Made by a program: the position numbers and the translations under genes. A DNA stretch of 48,162 nucleotides from positions 2,883 through 51,044 of the forward strand of contig DIVR01000040.1 in NCBI GenBank assembly GCA_002428325.1, given 5' to 3'. Origin of the DNA: a bacterium UBP4_UBA6127. Lineage in GTDB: Bacteria > UBP4 > UBA4092. Under the pieces are notes generated by a model. The model was given only the letters and a program-made list of their open reading frames with translations. It ran no database searches and was not told where the DNA came from. Shown piece by piece: positions 19,201 through 26,341 of the stretch (positions are counted from its first letter, which is position 1; each line of letters opens with the position of its first letter).

Positions 19201-22200
19201 ATCTATCTTCGGAAAAAAGATAAAGCCCAGGCTTTGGCTGCCTGTGAAAAGGCTTTAGAAATGTTTCCGGAAAGCCCTGCCTTGCTGACCCGGACTCTGC
19301 AGTCGATGGAACAGGCGTCTGTCTCAGCCGAAAAACAAAGGAATCTCCTTCTTAAGCTGAGCTATGTATATGAGAGGCAGGGTGATTATTCTCAGGCGGT
19401 TGAAATTCTCAATCAATCCATATCACTGCTTCCTGATGATATTTCCCTTTATGAGAAAAAAAGAGAGGTCCTTATCCATTGGCTGGAGGCTCATCCCGAT
19501 GAGGATGAATCCACCCACTATGGGGATTTTCTGAAGCAATTAACTGAGCTTTATATTGGAAAAAAAGAATTTTCAAAGGCTCTTATCCTCAGCGAAGAAA
19601 TATCTGGGAGAGAACCTGATGACCCAGGCAACTGGGATCAATTGGCCTTCCTGTATCGGCAGACAAATCAAGTGGAAAAGGTATTGGTATCCCTTCGCCG
19701 TTTATCTTCTATTCTTGAAAAAATGGAAGATATTCCCCGTTTCAAGAAAGTTTTGGATGAGATTATTGAGCTTCAGCCGGATGCTGCCACTATCATTGAA
19801 AAGCGCGCTGAATGCGAGTTTAAAGAAAATAATGTCACCGCCGGAGTAACTCTTTTAAAAAAGCTGGCGCTCATTCATCGGACATCGGGACTTTTTGAAC
19901 CGACTCAGGATACTTACCTGAGAATTCTGGATGCTGCCAAAGAGGATTTGGAAAGCCTGTTGAATTATGCTGATTTTCTGGTTGAACATGGGAAAGAAAA
20001 TGATGCGGTCTCCATTCTCCTGGAACGTTCCGAGCTATTCAAGAGCAATGGCAACCTGAGCCGCTTTTTCAAAATCATCTCCCGGATACTTGATATAGCC
20101 CCGGATACTATTATAGCTTATGAGAAATTGGCAGAGATCTACACCTCACGGGGCAAGACCGAAGATGCTCTGAAGGTTTATGACCGAATGGCCCGGATTT
20201 ATCTTGATAAGGGAGAGACCGAGAAAGCCATTGAAACCTATCAGTCAGCTCTGAAATTAGATTCCAGTAATATTACCCTGCGAATGGGAATTGCTGAATT
20301 AAATGAGAAAACAGGAAACCTGACAGAAGCCGCTGCCCAATATTTGTCCATCGCTCATGAATATTCCCATATCAACAAATGGAAGGAATCCATCCCCTAT
20401 TTTGAACAGGCTTTAAGATTATCTCCTGAAGACCCGATTCTTCTGAATGAAATGGTCAAAGCTTACCTTGCTTCCCGCCAATTTGACTTGGCAGTCCCCA
20501 TTTGGATTAAGCTGAGCAATCTCTCTGAGAAGGCAGGAAATTATACAGAGGCAGCCGGTCTTATTAAGAAGGCCCTGGAATATATTCCCGATGATTTTGA
20601 TGTTCTGGAAAGTCTCATTCGAATGCTGGGGCAAGATATGCCGGGAGAACAGGACATCCCCTATTATGTGAAACTATCTTCCCATTATTCCAGTGAAGGC
20701 GATTCCTTAAAAGCCCGCTCCATCCTGGAAGAAGCGTTCGGTTTTGCTCCTCTTAACTCAGAGCTTCAAGAAGCCCTTCTGGCTGAATACCTCAAAGAGG
20801 ACGACACCTTACAGGCGGCCAGGACCTGTGTGTATATTGCCGGTCTTTATTTTGAAAAAGGGAAATTCAAGGAAGCTGAAACCATTGCCCTCCGCCATCA
20901 GGAATACCAATCGGATTTTCTGGAAGGGAAACAATTCCTAATCAACCTTTATATCAAGCAAAACAGGATTCCTGAAGCTATAAAGGGATACAAAGCCATT
21001 GCCGAACTGTATATTAATCAGGGAAACTCTGAGAGTGCCGTCTATATGCTGGAAAAAGCAGTGCAGTTGGCGCCCTCGAATCTGGAAATCCGGGAAGCTA
21101 TGGCCGAGATATTATGTAAATCCAGCCGTTATCAAGAAGCCAAAAAACAATATTTGGATCTCGCCAAGATATATGAGGAAAAGAAACTCCTGGATAAGGC
21201 CCTGATGATTTTCCGTAAAGTCCTTGAGATTTCACCTGAAGATATCTCGCTGAGGCTGAATATTTTGAATTTTGCCCGGCTACTGCAACCGGAACAAGAC
21301 CTGATTGATGATTATATGACTATCCTGAATCTGTATTTCCAAAAAGGGGATATGGGCAATGCCTGGAGGACCTGTAAGGAAATATTCAGAATTGGCGCAG
21401 GGGAACCCGAAAATTACATTAAACTCCTCGGCTACATGGAAAAATGCCCTCCTTCCCTGGAAATCGGTAAGTATTACTCTCAACTTTGTGAGTATTTCGC
21501 CAAACGAAAGTTTTATGATTATGCTCTCCAGGCTGGTGAGAAAGCCCTTCAATATGAAGGGGCAAATCTGAAAAATATCGAAAATCTGGCTGTCTCTTAT
21601 AAATTCATCAACAATAAAGAAAGGGCCAAAGAATATTACCGTAAGTTAGCTGACCTTTATAAAGCCCAGGGAAAATCCTCAAAGGTCATGGATGCGTATC
21701 AGAGTATTCTTGAAATAGATCCTTTTGACATCCTCAGCCATCAATCTTTTATTGAGGCCCATCTGGAACAGGGGTTGGAAGAAGAGCTTCTGGATGATTA
21801 TATTGCTCTGGGGGATGCTTATATTCATCATCGGGATTTTGAAAATGCCCTGAGTATCTTTGATAAGGTTTTGAGAATTGATCCCACTAATGAAAAAGCC
21901 TATGAACGCACCATGACTATTGGGAAACTTCAGTCACAACCCTTATATCCTCCCCCCCAGGATAATCAGGAACAGCCTGCAAATGGCTTTTCTGAAAATA
22001 AATCTTCAGTAAAACCAGAGTCCCGGCAGATTCCCCTGAGTCAAGATGCTTTTACAAGCAAACCCATTTCGGCTTTATCTTCCCAATTGGATGCCAAGAC
22101 CAGAAGTTTCCTCAGGACTTTGGAACTGAATCCAAACAATAATTCTATCCGGGGCAAATTGATTGATATCTATCTCGAAAATGAGATGCATAAAGAAGCT

Positions 22201-22455
22201 TTTGACCATCTGCTTCTTTATGCAGACAGCCTTGCCCTGCATAATGACTATAAACAGGCTCTGGCTGCCCTGCAGAGAGCGCTACCCCTTGACCCTGATA
22301 ATTCCTTAGCTAAACAAAAGATGTCCCTTTATAAGAGCAAATTGGGCATTGACACCGATACGCCTTCATCGCCGGCTTCTCCTAAGCCTCCAACCAAGAG
22401 TAGCTCCGACTCAGATATTATTTCTTTTGACGATATCAATAAAGATTTTCTTTAA
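13282..22455 (+). CDS. Giant TPR protein with N-terminal DnaG-like (CHC2-type) zinc finger
   Basis: 3057 residues. Residues about 40-105 resemble the primase CHC2 zinc-binding domain: C43-P-L-H46, then C65-x4-C70, then GTLFDLFCTLSR and a predicted helix ending FEIDI. The usual C-x2-C is C-x4-C here. No primase catalytic (TOPRIM) domain follows. The rest is almost entirely TPR-type helical hairpins with recurring A-x3-Y and P-(D/E)-N signatures. From residue 587 six super-units begin at 587, 862, 1137, 1412, 1687 and 1963, almost exactly 275 residues apart. Residues about 2815-2885 are a low-complexity linker, then two last TPRs and a Ser/Pro/Asp-rich acidic tail. No signal peptide or TM is evident, so it is probably a cytoplasmic scaffold. 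In-frame TAG at 13276-13278 forces the start at or after 13282, and no Shine-Dalgarno is visible. Confidence 0.88.
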   Translation: MRLDHQLLNNINDRLTGEILLKESHIRKDSYKVQNDNLISLRCPLHGENVLRSLIINNQEHSYHCEYPLCPAHAPGTLFDLFCTLSRVQADSAVLFWAKKFEIDINNILTQMEADAEKHKQNNDWESASSIYQQLAILFPDNTNYLEKSGDLYIQSHHQEDGVKWYLKAITQYINNKKINEAENLCDKLLQIPDISDDIYPQIADIYIDAHAENELIEYLTRLISNTSKGSAKKIILDILVSLEPQDLNLLYSKASLEKEAGQLNNLIMTYQEILRIQDNQNDQIHRLETLKSLLELQPYSIEWKTRWVMGFIEMGDILQGIEELQKAVSLWINEKNFDQAIKLIHQAQTFLPNELLLDDIYIDILVKRGQKSEALTYLRRIADQSRVNKQFDYAVKFYKKALDLGGDQPELMDTLAQLFIQEEQKEEASRLIERLAAYYFKNNQVNQAINAYQRILKLEPDNQHVRKELAVLLEKQKSSVEAVKHYLILFNEAKSSGNIDELENTGRQILALDKNNMAVMEEFLQLCISKKDLEQQVYYHRRLADISYKNNNLLKAKSHCQQILKILPLDEEALQLMASMETRVTRHSIYIRMIGDSHYINKRYDKALFEYKGLLNQYPGNISLWIRYIKTLEASKAGETEIKEAYKNLILAYVDHHQVNKALENIDLALVLSPDDVDILEIRINILREQAVQSSNKETILRLSEEINYLANLFLKSRNISKAVILFEEASALDPENQDLHLLLADVYDKSSQSEEAVAHYKILLEKSLSGKDYKTAEKAALKIVTALPEEPNAYETLINIYEKTKQTPKAIIFLEKLAVLFLNSEQGLLAQRTLNRLLRLNPLHEKAMQMLIDTESRTPRKRIYQRRIGDFYRERNNLDKAASVYEELLSQMPDNLSLLLRLKDIREKSKADNKKLKEIYNRLAEIYSARNKLQLAFEYYQKASKLDLNDIESWDNLLRISTLIYKNDENESTRKILIDILSDFANKQIELKHPEEGILHLNSILEIKPENLDIHFKLGRLYARENHFREALEHYSKVYFSLITYKDFVKAEKIGKAILELDPENSITLENQAQIYIHLNNQQEYMNTLRKLVVLYENNKNIQGLKKTCQEILRKEPEELETLRKLANIENLIPRKAVLLRKLGDLLAKAQNYQEAVQLYRQIIELLPENLSLQFRLIQSLEKSKAANEVLRDSYKNVAELYKKKSLLLKAIENYETALILDSENIEFFEEKLGLRKQLLQKQPHTSDLNAYISEVIELSDLYQKGNKLEKNISLLNDTLLLAPDNRQIKFRLSDYLIQSNQTDKGLQILFELYDSYLQENNFQESEAVAHKILLISPGNLLILERLKKLYILSGDKQKLNNIRYELATTYKAQNNIPLAKINCMELLLIVPDHIESLQLLEEMEERPVRKVIWKRKIGDILSSRKEYDSAASEFQSALKLLPENPSLMARIIKVLESAHTPSDKLKEAYLDLADKYTTRNDSEKAIELLRKYLILDPDNLDIRERIVVLKETLASVKKDTSSKDEYLLELSELASDYYESENFSKAAIYLEKLLPMGYTGKDVKEMLGYSLLGINQSEEASSYFVELLDVSIETKDTEYGIQLALDYLKHKEDKVEIISRLATLYELSGNKAKAVTWIYRLAEIAAGSGNISKARSLCKSILVLAPSNEKALLYLIETEETPSRKATWLRKLSSIYYQQKEYANSLKTIESAFELFPDNLSLLVQKVDILEITKAPESQIKETYLSLAHSCYDRELYVRAADYCDLILVLTPDDTEIMEFKLDVWGLELQRNPNDNLQQNHAAFQMELGHLYVNRNQYGRAIELLNSSLSMNPENKILQAEIAELYLKSNNETAALDYYTQIFNAYLSQNRISEETERTGLRILEIQPDNILILRQLANLYAERNDSAREKGILDKLFEIYILNKDYFQSKRVLRRILRIHENDEKACLNYIEYEKSPHRKVVLYLWLNQIYLRKKDKAQALAACEKALEMFPESPALLTRTLQSMEQASVSAEKQRNLLLKLSYVYERQGDYSQAVEILNQSISLLPDDISLYEKKREVLIHWLEAHPDEDESTHYGDFLKQLTELYIGKKEFSKALILSEEISGREPDDPGNWDQLAFLYRQTNQVEKVLVSLRRLSSILEKMEDIPRFKKVLDEIIELQPDAATIIEKRAECEFKENNVTAGVTLLKKLALIHRTSGLFEPTQDTYLRILDAAKEDLESLLNYADFLVEHGKENDAVSILLERSELFKSNGNLSRFFKIISRILDIAPDTIIAYEKLAEIYTSRGKTEDALKVYDRMARIYLDKGETEKAIETYQSALKLDSSNITLRMGIAELNEKTGNLTEAAAQYLSIAHEYSHINKWKESIPYFEQALRLSPEDPILLNEMVKAYLASRQFDLAVPIWIKLSNLSEKAGNYTEAAGLIKKALEYIPDDFDVLESLIRMLGQDMPGEQDIPYYVKLSSHYSSEGDSLKARSILEEAFGFAPLNSELQEALLAEYLKEDDTLQAARTCVYIAGLYFEKGKFKEAETIALRHQEYQSDFLEGKQFLINLYIKQNRIPEAIKGYKAIAELYINQGNSESAVYMLEKAVQLAPSNLEIREAMAEILCKSSRYQEAKKQYLDLAKIYEEKKLLDKALMIFRKVLEISPEDISLRLNILNFARLLQPEQDLIDDYMTILNLYFQKGDMGNAWRTCKEIFRIGAGEPENYIKLLGYMEKCPPSLEIGKYYSQLCEYFAKRKFYDYALQAGEKALQYEGANLKNIENLAVSYKFINNKERAKEYYRKLADLYKAQGKSSKVMDAYQSILEIDPFDILSHQSFIEAHLEQGLEEELLDDYIALGDAYIHHRDFENALSIFDKVLRIDPTNEKAYERTMTIGKLQSQPLYPPPQDNQEQPANGFSENKSSVKPESRQIPLSQDAFTSKPISALSSQLDAKTRSFLRTLELNPNNNSIRGKLIDIYLENEMHKEAFDHLLLYADSLALHNDYKQALAALQRALPLDPDNSLAKQKMSLYKSKLGIDTDTPSSPASPKPPTKSSSDSDIISFDDINKDFL

Positions 22456-22505
22456 TTTTTCTTGGGAATTGGGTTTTGCCCCAGTTCTGTTTCCCATATC
22501 AACAA

Positions 22506-22676
22506 TTAATTCATTACAGATAAAAGAAAACTAACCGGGTAGTAACGGAGCATCTCTGAGGCCCTCATTACCCAATCCGCATCATCCAGTCCATTGGGTG
22601 GCATGTTATCTTGGAATGATTGGTATTTCCAGGAATTATCGTTATATAAACCCATCCTCAAGGGTCTTGCTTCCAT
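22506..22676 (-). CDS. Possible small protein or gene remnant
   Basis: 56 codons from ATG (22676) to TAA (22506). The frame stays open about 39 further codons upstream and reads protein-like, with a Cys cluster (EGCSGCKSRC) before the ATG and DDADWVMRASEMLRYYP near the C-terminus. I recognise no family. There is no clear Shine-Dalgarno, so it may start at a non-ATG codon, be a decayed gene, or be chance. It overlaps the candidate RNA structure on the other strand; probably only one of the two is real. Confidence 0.25.
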   Translation of the reverse strand: MEARPLRMGLYNDNSWKYQSFQDNMPPNGLDDADWVMRASEMLRYYPVSFLLSVMN

Positions 22677-22724
22677 CCACCATGGTAAACAACGGCTCTT
22701 ACACCCGGAGCATCCCTCTTTTTT
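22535..22724 (+). ncRNA. Candidate structured RNA element upstream of pdaD
   Basis: Segments CCGGGT-GTAA-GAGC (22535-22551, with A and CG bulges) are complementary to the continuous 14-mer GCTCTTACACCCGG (22695-22708). Inside, further pairs fit: GAGGCCCT/AGGGTCTT and CCCAAT/ATTGGG. A run of six T follows at 22719-22724. GAGC recurs at 22708-22711 and could pair with the same GCTC in an alternative, terminator-like hairpin. It could be a leader switch for pdaD or a separate RNA. The assignment is inference from complementarity only. Confidence 0.25.
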
Positions 22725-22867
22725 ATTTCTGTTTGAATTAAAATAATTTAAAACTCCGAACAGAGACCCCCTTAGCGCTTTTGAGAATTTTCTTTATTTT
22801 TAAGCCAATATACATTATTATTTTTTTATAGAAGAGAATATATTAAAAAGGAGAACTAACGACTTAA

Positions 22868-23416
22868 ATGCCACGCGTACCTACCAAGGTTTTTCTAACA
22901 AAAGGTGTTGGAAAGCACCGACAGAAACTTTCCTCATTTGAGTTGGCCCTCCGCGATGCAGGAATAGAAAAATGCAACATCGTCCGGGTATCCAGCATTC
23001 TTCCTCCGGGATGCAAAATTATTTCCAAACGGCAGGGAATTGCGATGATGAAACCAGGACAAATAACCTTTGTAGTCCTGGCAGAAGCAAATACAAACGA
23101 ACCTAACCGGTTAGTCAGCGCCTCTGTTGGGGTTGCTGTCCCGGCTGATTCCAACCAGTATGGCTATATGAGCGAACATCATTGCTGCGGTATGACCGGA
23201 GAAGATACCGCCGATTATACTGAAGATTTGGCGGCCTGCATGCTGGCAACCACCCTGGGAATTGAATTTGATGAAGATGTCCATTGGGATGCCCGCAAAG
23301 AGCTATGGAAATTACACGGAAAAATCGTCCGTACCACTAATGTTACCCAGTCAGCTGAAGGAGATAAAGATGGTCTCTGGACCACTGTGATCGCTGCAGC
23401 TGTCTTTGTTGACTAA
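22868..23416 (+). CDS. pdaD: Pyruvoyl-dependent arginine decarboxylase
   Basis: 182-residue pyruvoyl-dependent arginine decarboxylase (PvlArgDC family), converting arginine to agmatine for polyamine synthesis. The proenzyme cleaves itself at the Ser-Ser pair in NIVRVSSILPPGC (S42-S43), turning Ser43 into the pyruvoyl group. The conserved catalytic glutamate is E103 in GYMSEHHCCGMTGEDT. Length and motifs match the archaeal/bacterial family. An in-frame TAA at 22865-22867 fixes the ATG as the earliest start; AAGGAG is 14 bases upstream, an unusually long gap. Followed by its own terminator. Confidence 0.94.
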   Translation: MPRVPTKVFLTKGVGKHRQKLSSFELALRDAGIEKCNIVRVSSILPPGCKIISKRQGIAMMKPGQITFVVLAEANTNEPNRLVSASVGVAVPADSNQYGYMSEHHCCGMTGEDTADYTEDLAACMLATTLGIEFDEDVHWDARKELWKLHGKIVRTTNVTQSAEGDKDGLWTTVIAAAVFVD

Positions 23417-23435
23417 TTTCCAGCCGAATTTATTC

Positions 23436-23471
23436 AAAGGGTCTTTCCATTCCGGGAAAGGCCCTTTTTTT
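23436..23471 (+). terminator. Rho-independent terminator after pdaD
   Basis: Stem AAAGGGTCTTTCC (23436-23448) with GGGAAAGGCCCTTT (23454-23467), one G-T wobble, followed by a T-run to 23471. It ends the arginine decarboxylase transcript 20 bases after the stop. Confidence 0.9.
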
Positions 23472-23493
23472 ATTCTAAGGATGTAATCTGAAA

Positions 23494-24321
23494 ATGCCCG
23501 AATTACCCGAAGTTGAGACAGTAAGAAGAGGACTGGTCCCCTGGATTTCAGGCCAAAGGATCCAGAAAGTTGAGCTGTTACTTCCCCGCCTGATAAAGTA
23601 TCCCTCCTCGGCTGCATTTAAACCAGCCTTGGTAAATAAAACCCTTCTGGACATCTCCAGAAAAGGGAAATACCTGATTTTCGAATTGGATAGCCACAGA
23701 GAATTGATTATCCACTTGGGGATGTCCGGGAGGTTGATTCTGGGAGAAAGAAAAGCGAGCCTTCCGCCCCATACTCATTTTATTCTGCGTCTGGAAGGTC
23801 CCAAAGACCTACTTTTTATCGACCCCAGGACTTTTGGTCGAATTGCCCTGGTTGAAAAAAATGATTATTCCCCTGTCCCAGGTTTGAATCAGCTAGGGTT
23901 GGACCCGACTCATCCGGATGAATACCAATGGCAGAAAGTCCAGAAAATCATTCAGGGGAACCGGCCGGTCAAATCCTTCTTGTTGGACCAGTCTGCTTTG
24001 GCAGGAATTGGAAATATCTATGCGGATGAAAGCTTGTTCAGAACGGGAATCCATCCCTTGAGAAAGGTTGCCGAATTATCCCTGCAAGAAAAAAAACGCT
24101 TGTTTAAAACAATCAAAGAGGTCCTTGAGGAAGCCATTCAATCCGGAGGAACCACCATACTAACCTTTATGGACAGCCGGAATAATTACGGACACTACCA
24201 GAATCTCCTGCAGGTTTATGGAAGAGACCATCAGCCTTGTTACCAATGCAAAACCCTGATTGAGAAAATAAAAATCGGGGGAAGAAGCTCTCACTTCTGC
24301 CCCCGATGCCAAAAATTCTGA
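23494..24321 (+). CDS. mutM: Formamidopyrimidine-DNA glycosylase
   Basis: 275-residue Fpg/MutM base-excision enzyme that removes 8-oxoguanine and formamidopyrimidines and nicks the abasic site. The mature N-terminus PELPEVETVRRGL carries the catalytic Pro and Glu. The H2TH region includes FLLDQSALAGIGNIYADE, and the C-terminal zinc finger is C249-x2-C252-x16-C269-x2-C272. AAGG about 12 bases upstream precedes the ATG. It converges on the methyltransferase gene with one base between the stops. Confidence 0.97.
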   Translation: MPELPEVETVRRGLVPWISGQRIQKVELLLPRLIKYPSSAAFKPALVNKTLLDISRKGKYLIFELDSHRELIIHLGMSGRLILGERKASLPPHTHFILRLEGPKDLLFIDPRTFGRIALVEKNDYSPVPGLNQLGLDPTHPDEYQWQKVQKIIQGNRPVKSFLLDQSALAGIGNIYADESLFRTGIHPLRKVAELSLQEKKRLFKTIKEVLEEAIQSGGTTILTFMDSRNNYGHYQNLLQVYGRDHQPCYQCKTLIEKIKIGGRSSHFCPRCQKF

Positions 24322-24322
24322 G

Positions 24323-25210
24323 TTACTTTTTAACCATATTGGATAAAGCTTTGATGTGTTCCGGAGTGGTGCCGCAGCAACCGCCGATAATATTGGCTCC
24401 GGCCTTGGCTAATTCTTTATACAGCTCGGCCATTTTCTCGGGGGTGTCTTTATAAACTACCGCTCCATTTTCAAGAACCGGCAGCCCGGCATTAGGCTCC
24501 GCCATTAATACGGCATCGGGTTTAGCCGCTTTCATTTCTGCAATGACTTTAATCATGTGTTTAATGGTACAATCACCACAATTGGTTCCTGCCACATCCG
24601 CTCCGGCTGCCGTTACTTCCAGCACAAACCGGCCCGGATCAATACCCATCATGGATTTATACCCAAATTGTCCGGGAGAAAAGCTCATGGAAGCGACTAC
24701 CGGAAGTTCAGTGTTTTCTTTTGCGGCCCGAATAGCACAGACTAACTCATCCAGAGCCATCATGGTCTCAATAATAATGGCATCCACTCCCCCATCTCTC
24801 AGGGCCACCATCTGGGCTTTGAAAACCTCATAAAGGGCTTCATAGGAGGCATCTCCCCCTGAAGTTTCCAATATCTCGCCACTGGGTCCCACATCTCCAA
24901 ACACATAATGCTGGTCATCGGGAAGAATCGCCCGGGCCAGTTCGGCTCCGGCTTTATTAATCTCATACATCTTATCCTGAAGTTCATAATGGCGAAGCCT
25001 CAGGGTAGAGGAACCAAAAGTATTCGTCAAAATAATGTCAGAACCGGCATTTAAATAGGCTTTATGGACTTCCTGGACCTTCTCTGGCGCTGTCAGGTTG
25101 AAATGGTCTCCGCACCCGCCGGCTTCCAACCCTAATTTTTGAAGCTGGGTCCCCATAGCGCCATCCAGTATAAGTACTTCCCCGTTTTTTACTCTATTTA
25201 GAAAAGACAT
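24323..25210 (-). CDS. Homocysteine S-methyltransferase family protein
   Basis: 295-residue stand-alone zinc-dependent S-methyltransferase of the homocysteine-binding domain family (the N-terminal module of MetH; BHMT/MmuM relatives). ILDGAMGTQLQKLG opens the barrel, and the three zinc cysteines are C211 (GTNCG), C278 and C279 (GGCCGTTPEH). The domain without cobalamin modules is also common in corrinoid methyl-transfer systems, so methyl donor and role are open. A strong AAGGAGGT sits 5-6 bases before the ATG. It may be co-transcribed with the aldolase upstream (gap 112 bases containing an inverted repeat). Confidence 0.9.
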   Translation of the reverse strand: MSFLNRVKNGEVLILDGAMGTQLQKLGLEAGGCGDHFNLTAPEKVQEVHKAYLNAGSDIILTNTFGSSTLRLRHYELQDKMYEINKAGAELARAILPDDQHYVFGDVGPSGEILETSGGDASYEALYEVFKAQMVALRDGGVDAIIIETMMALDELVCAIRAAKENTELPVVASMSFSPGQFGYKSMMGIDPGRFVLEVTAAGADVAGTNCGDCTIKHMIKVIAEMKAAKPDAVLMAEPNAGLPVLENGAVVYKDTPEKMAELYKELAKAGANIIGGCCGTTPEHIKALSNMVKK

Positions 25211-25264
25211 AAATTACCTCCTTCAGAATCCTTCAGTAGAAATAAAAACTATAACATAATCACC

Positions 25265-25300
25265 TGCTGACAGACCGTGTTTTGAACCCTCCTGTCAGCA
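25265..25300 (-). terminator. Inverted repeat downstream of the aldolase gene
   Basis: Perfect 9-bp arms TGCTGACAG (25265-25273) and CTGTCAGCA (25292-25300), 22 bases after the aldolase stop. No T-run follows on the minus strand, so it may be an attenuating or mRNA-stabilising hairpin rather than a true terminator. Confidence 0.4.
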
Positions 25301-25322
25301 TTAATATCAAAAAAGAGAACCG

Positions 25323-25961
25323 TTAGTGAGAGTTTTTACTCAGAAGCGTATCGATCTGAGAGGAATTCAGAGTTTTCTCCCCTCCCAACAATCTGGCTAC
25401 TAAAGAAATCTGGGCATAATGCTCCAGGCTTTCCATTCGATAAAACGCTTCAAGAATATCATTTCCAACAGCCAGGGCGCCATGATTTTCCAGCAATATG
25501 GAATTACTTTTACGAATGATTTCCCGCACATTTTCTGATAACTCATGGGTCGAGGGAGTCCCATATTTAGCCAGGGGGATATAACCGGTTGTCAAAAGCA
25601 TCTCCGGAACAATACATTTCTCCAAGGGAATCCCGGCTACTGAAAAACCGGTGGCTATCGGGGGATGGGCATGAACAATCGATTTCACATCCGGCCGCTC
25701 CTGGTAAATAGCCAGATGAACCAATAATTCAGAGGTAGGCTTTAAATTAGACGGATTTTGCAGTATTTTACCGTCAAGATTCACGGTTAATATTTCTTCA
25801 GGCTTTAAGAATCCCTTGCATAAACCGCTGGGAGTCACTAAAATCCTATCTCCGGAAAGCCTGTAACTGATATTTCCTTCAGTGGCGACAATAAACCTGA
25901 ATTGATACAGGCGTTTTCCGATTTCAATAATTTGCTCGATACCTTTAGCTTCCAGATTCAT
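25323..25961 (-). CDS. Class II aldolase/adducin family protein
   Basis: 212-residue zinc-dependent class II aldolase (L-fuculose-phosphate aldolase / ribulose-phosphate epimerase / MtnB superfamily). Metal-site residues: E78 (PTSE), H97 and H99 (HAHPP) and H160 (LLENHGALAVG); N-terminal TEGNISYRL and VTPSG contact phosphate. It probably cleaves or dehydrates a small sugar phosphate, but the subfamily cannot be fixed. AGGGA eight bases upstream supports the ATG. It starts 23 bases after the response regulator stop on the same strand, so it is probably in the proC-kinase-regulator transcript. Confidence 0.87.
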   Translation of the reverse strand: MNLEAKGIEQIIEIGKRLYQFRFIVATEGNISYRLSGDRILVTPSGLCKGFLKPEEILTVNLDGKILQNPSNLKPTSELLVHLAIYQERPDVKSIVHAHPPIATGFSVAGIPLEKCIVPEMLLTTGYIPLAKYGTPSTHELSENVREIIRKSNSILLENHGALAVGNDILEAFYRMESLEHYAQISLVARLLGGEKTLNSSQIDTLLSKNSH

Positions 25962-25984
25962 TCGCTGTCATCCCTTTTTCTTAA

Positions 25985-26341
25985 CTAAATTGGCAATAAA
26001 TCTTTAACATTTTTCACTAAATCTGTCAAATCACTGGATTTAATGATATACCTTTCAGCCGCCCAACTGGAAAGATCCTGTTTATGCTGGTCATAAGCAG
26101 TACAGAGAATGACAGGTATCTCACGGTTAGTCTTGCGAAGTTCTGAGAGGAATTCCAGCCCATCCATATCCGGCATTCGGATATCCAGGACAATCAGTTC
26201 AATCGGATTCTGCTTCATGATGTCGAATCCTTCAAGACCACTGCCCGCTTCATAGACATGGTAGCCCTGTTTCACAAGCTCATCCTTGTAAAGAAGTCGG
26301 ATATTCTTTTCGTCATCAATCAACAGGATTCTCGGACCCAT
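25985..26341 (-). CDS. Single-domain response regulator
   Basis: 118-residue CheY-like receiver with no output domain. It shows the acidic pocket (D9, D10 in LIDDEKN), phosphoacceptor D53 (LIVLDIRMPDMDG), the conserved T/S position (LCTAYD) and a lysine in YIIKSSD. The ATG at 26341 is preferred over a longer frame because AAGGAG lies five bases upstream. It overlaps the 3' end of the histidine kinase gene by 26 bases, so the two are translationally coupled and surely partners. With no DNA-binding domain it must act by protein contact or as a phosphorelay intermediate. Confidence 0.92.
   Translation of the reverse strand: MGPRILLIDDEKNIRLLYKDELVKQGYHVYEAGSGLEGFDIMKQNPIELIVLDIRMPDMDGLEFLSELRKTNREIPVILCTAYDQHKQDLSSWAAERYIIKSSDLTDLVKNVKDLLPI

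Larger units (their letters stand above)
22456..22867. other. Intergenic region with structured-RNA and small-ORF signals
   Basis: 412 bases between the giant TPR gene and pdaD. Just after the TPR stop, AATTGGG/CCCAGTT can form a weak terminator hairpin. Beyond it lie a long-range complementary pair (22535-22551 with 22695-22708) followed by a T-run, and on the opposite strand a small coding-like frame (22506-22676). AAGGAG for pdaD is at 22848-22853. Confidence 0.5.

Noticed and set aside
13282..22455. Suspicion that the 9-kb TPR frame is an assembly artefact from collapsed repeats
   Set aside because: The units are diverged in sequence, there are no identical copies, and the frame stays open with a consistent TPR pattern to its end.
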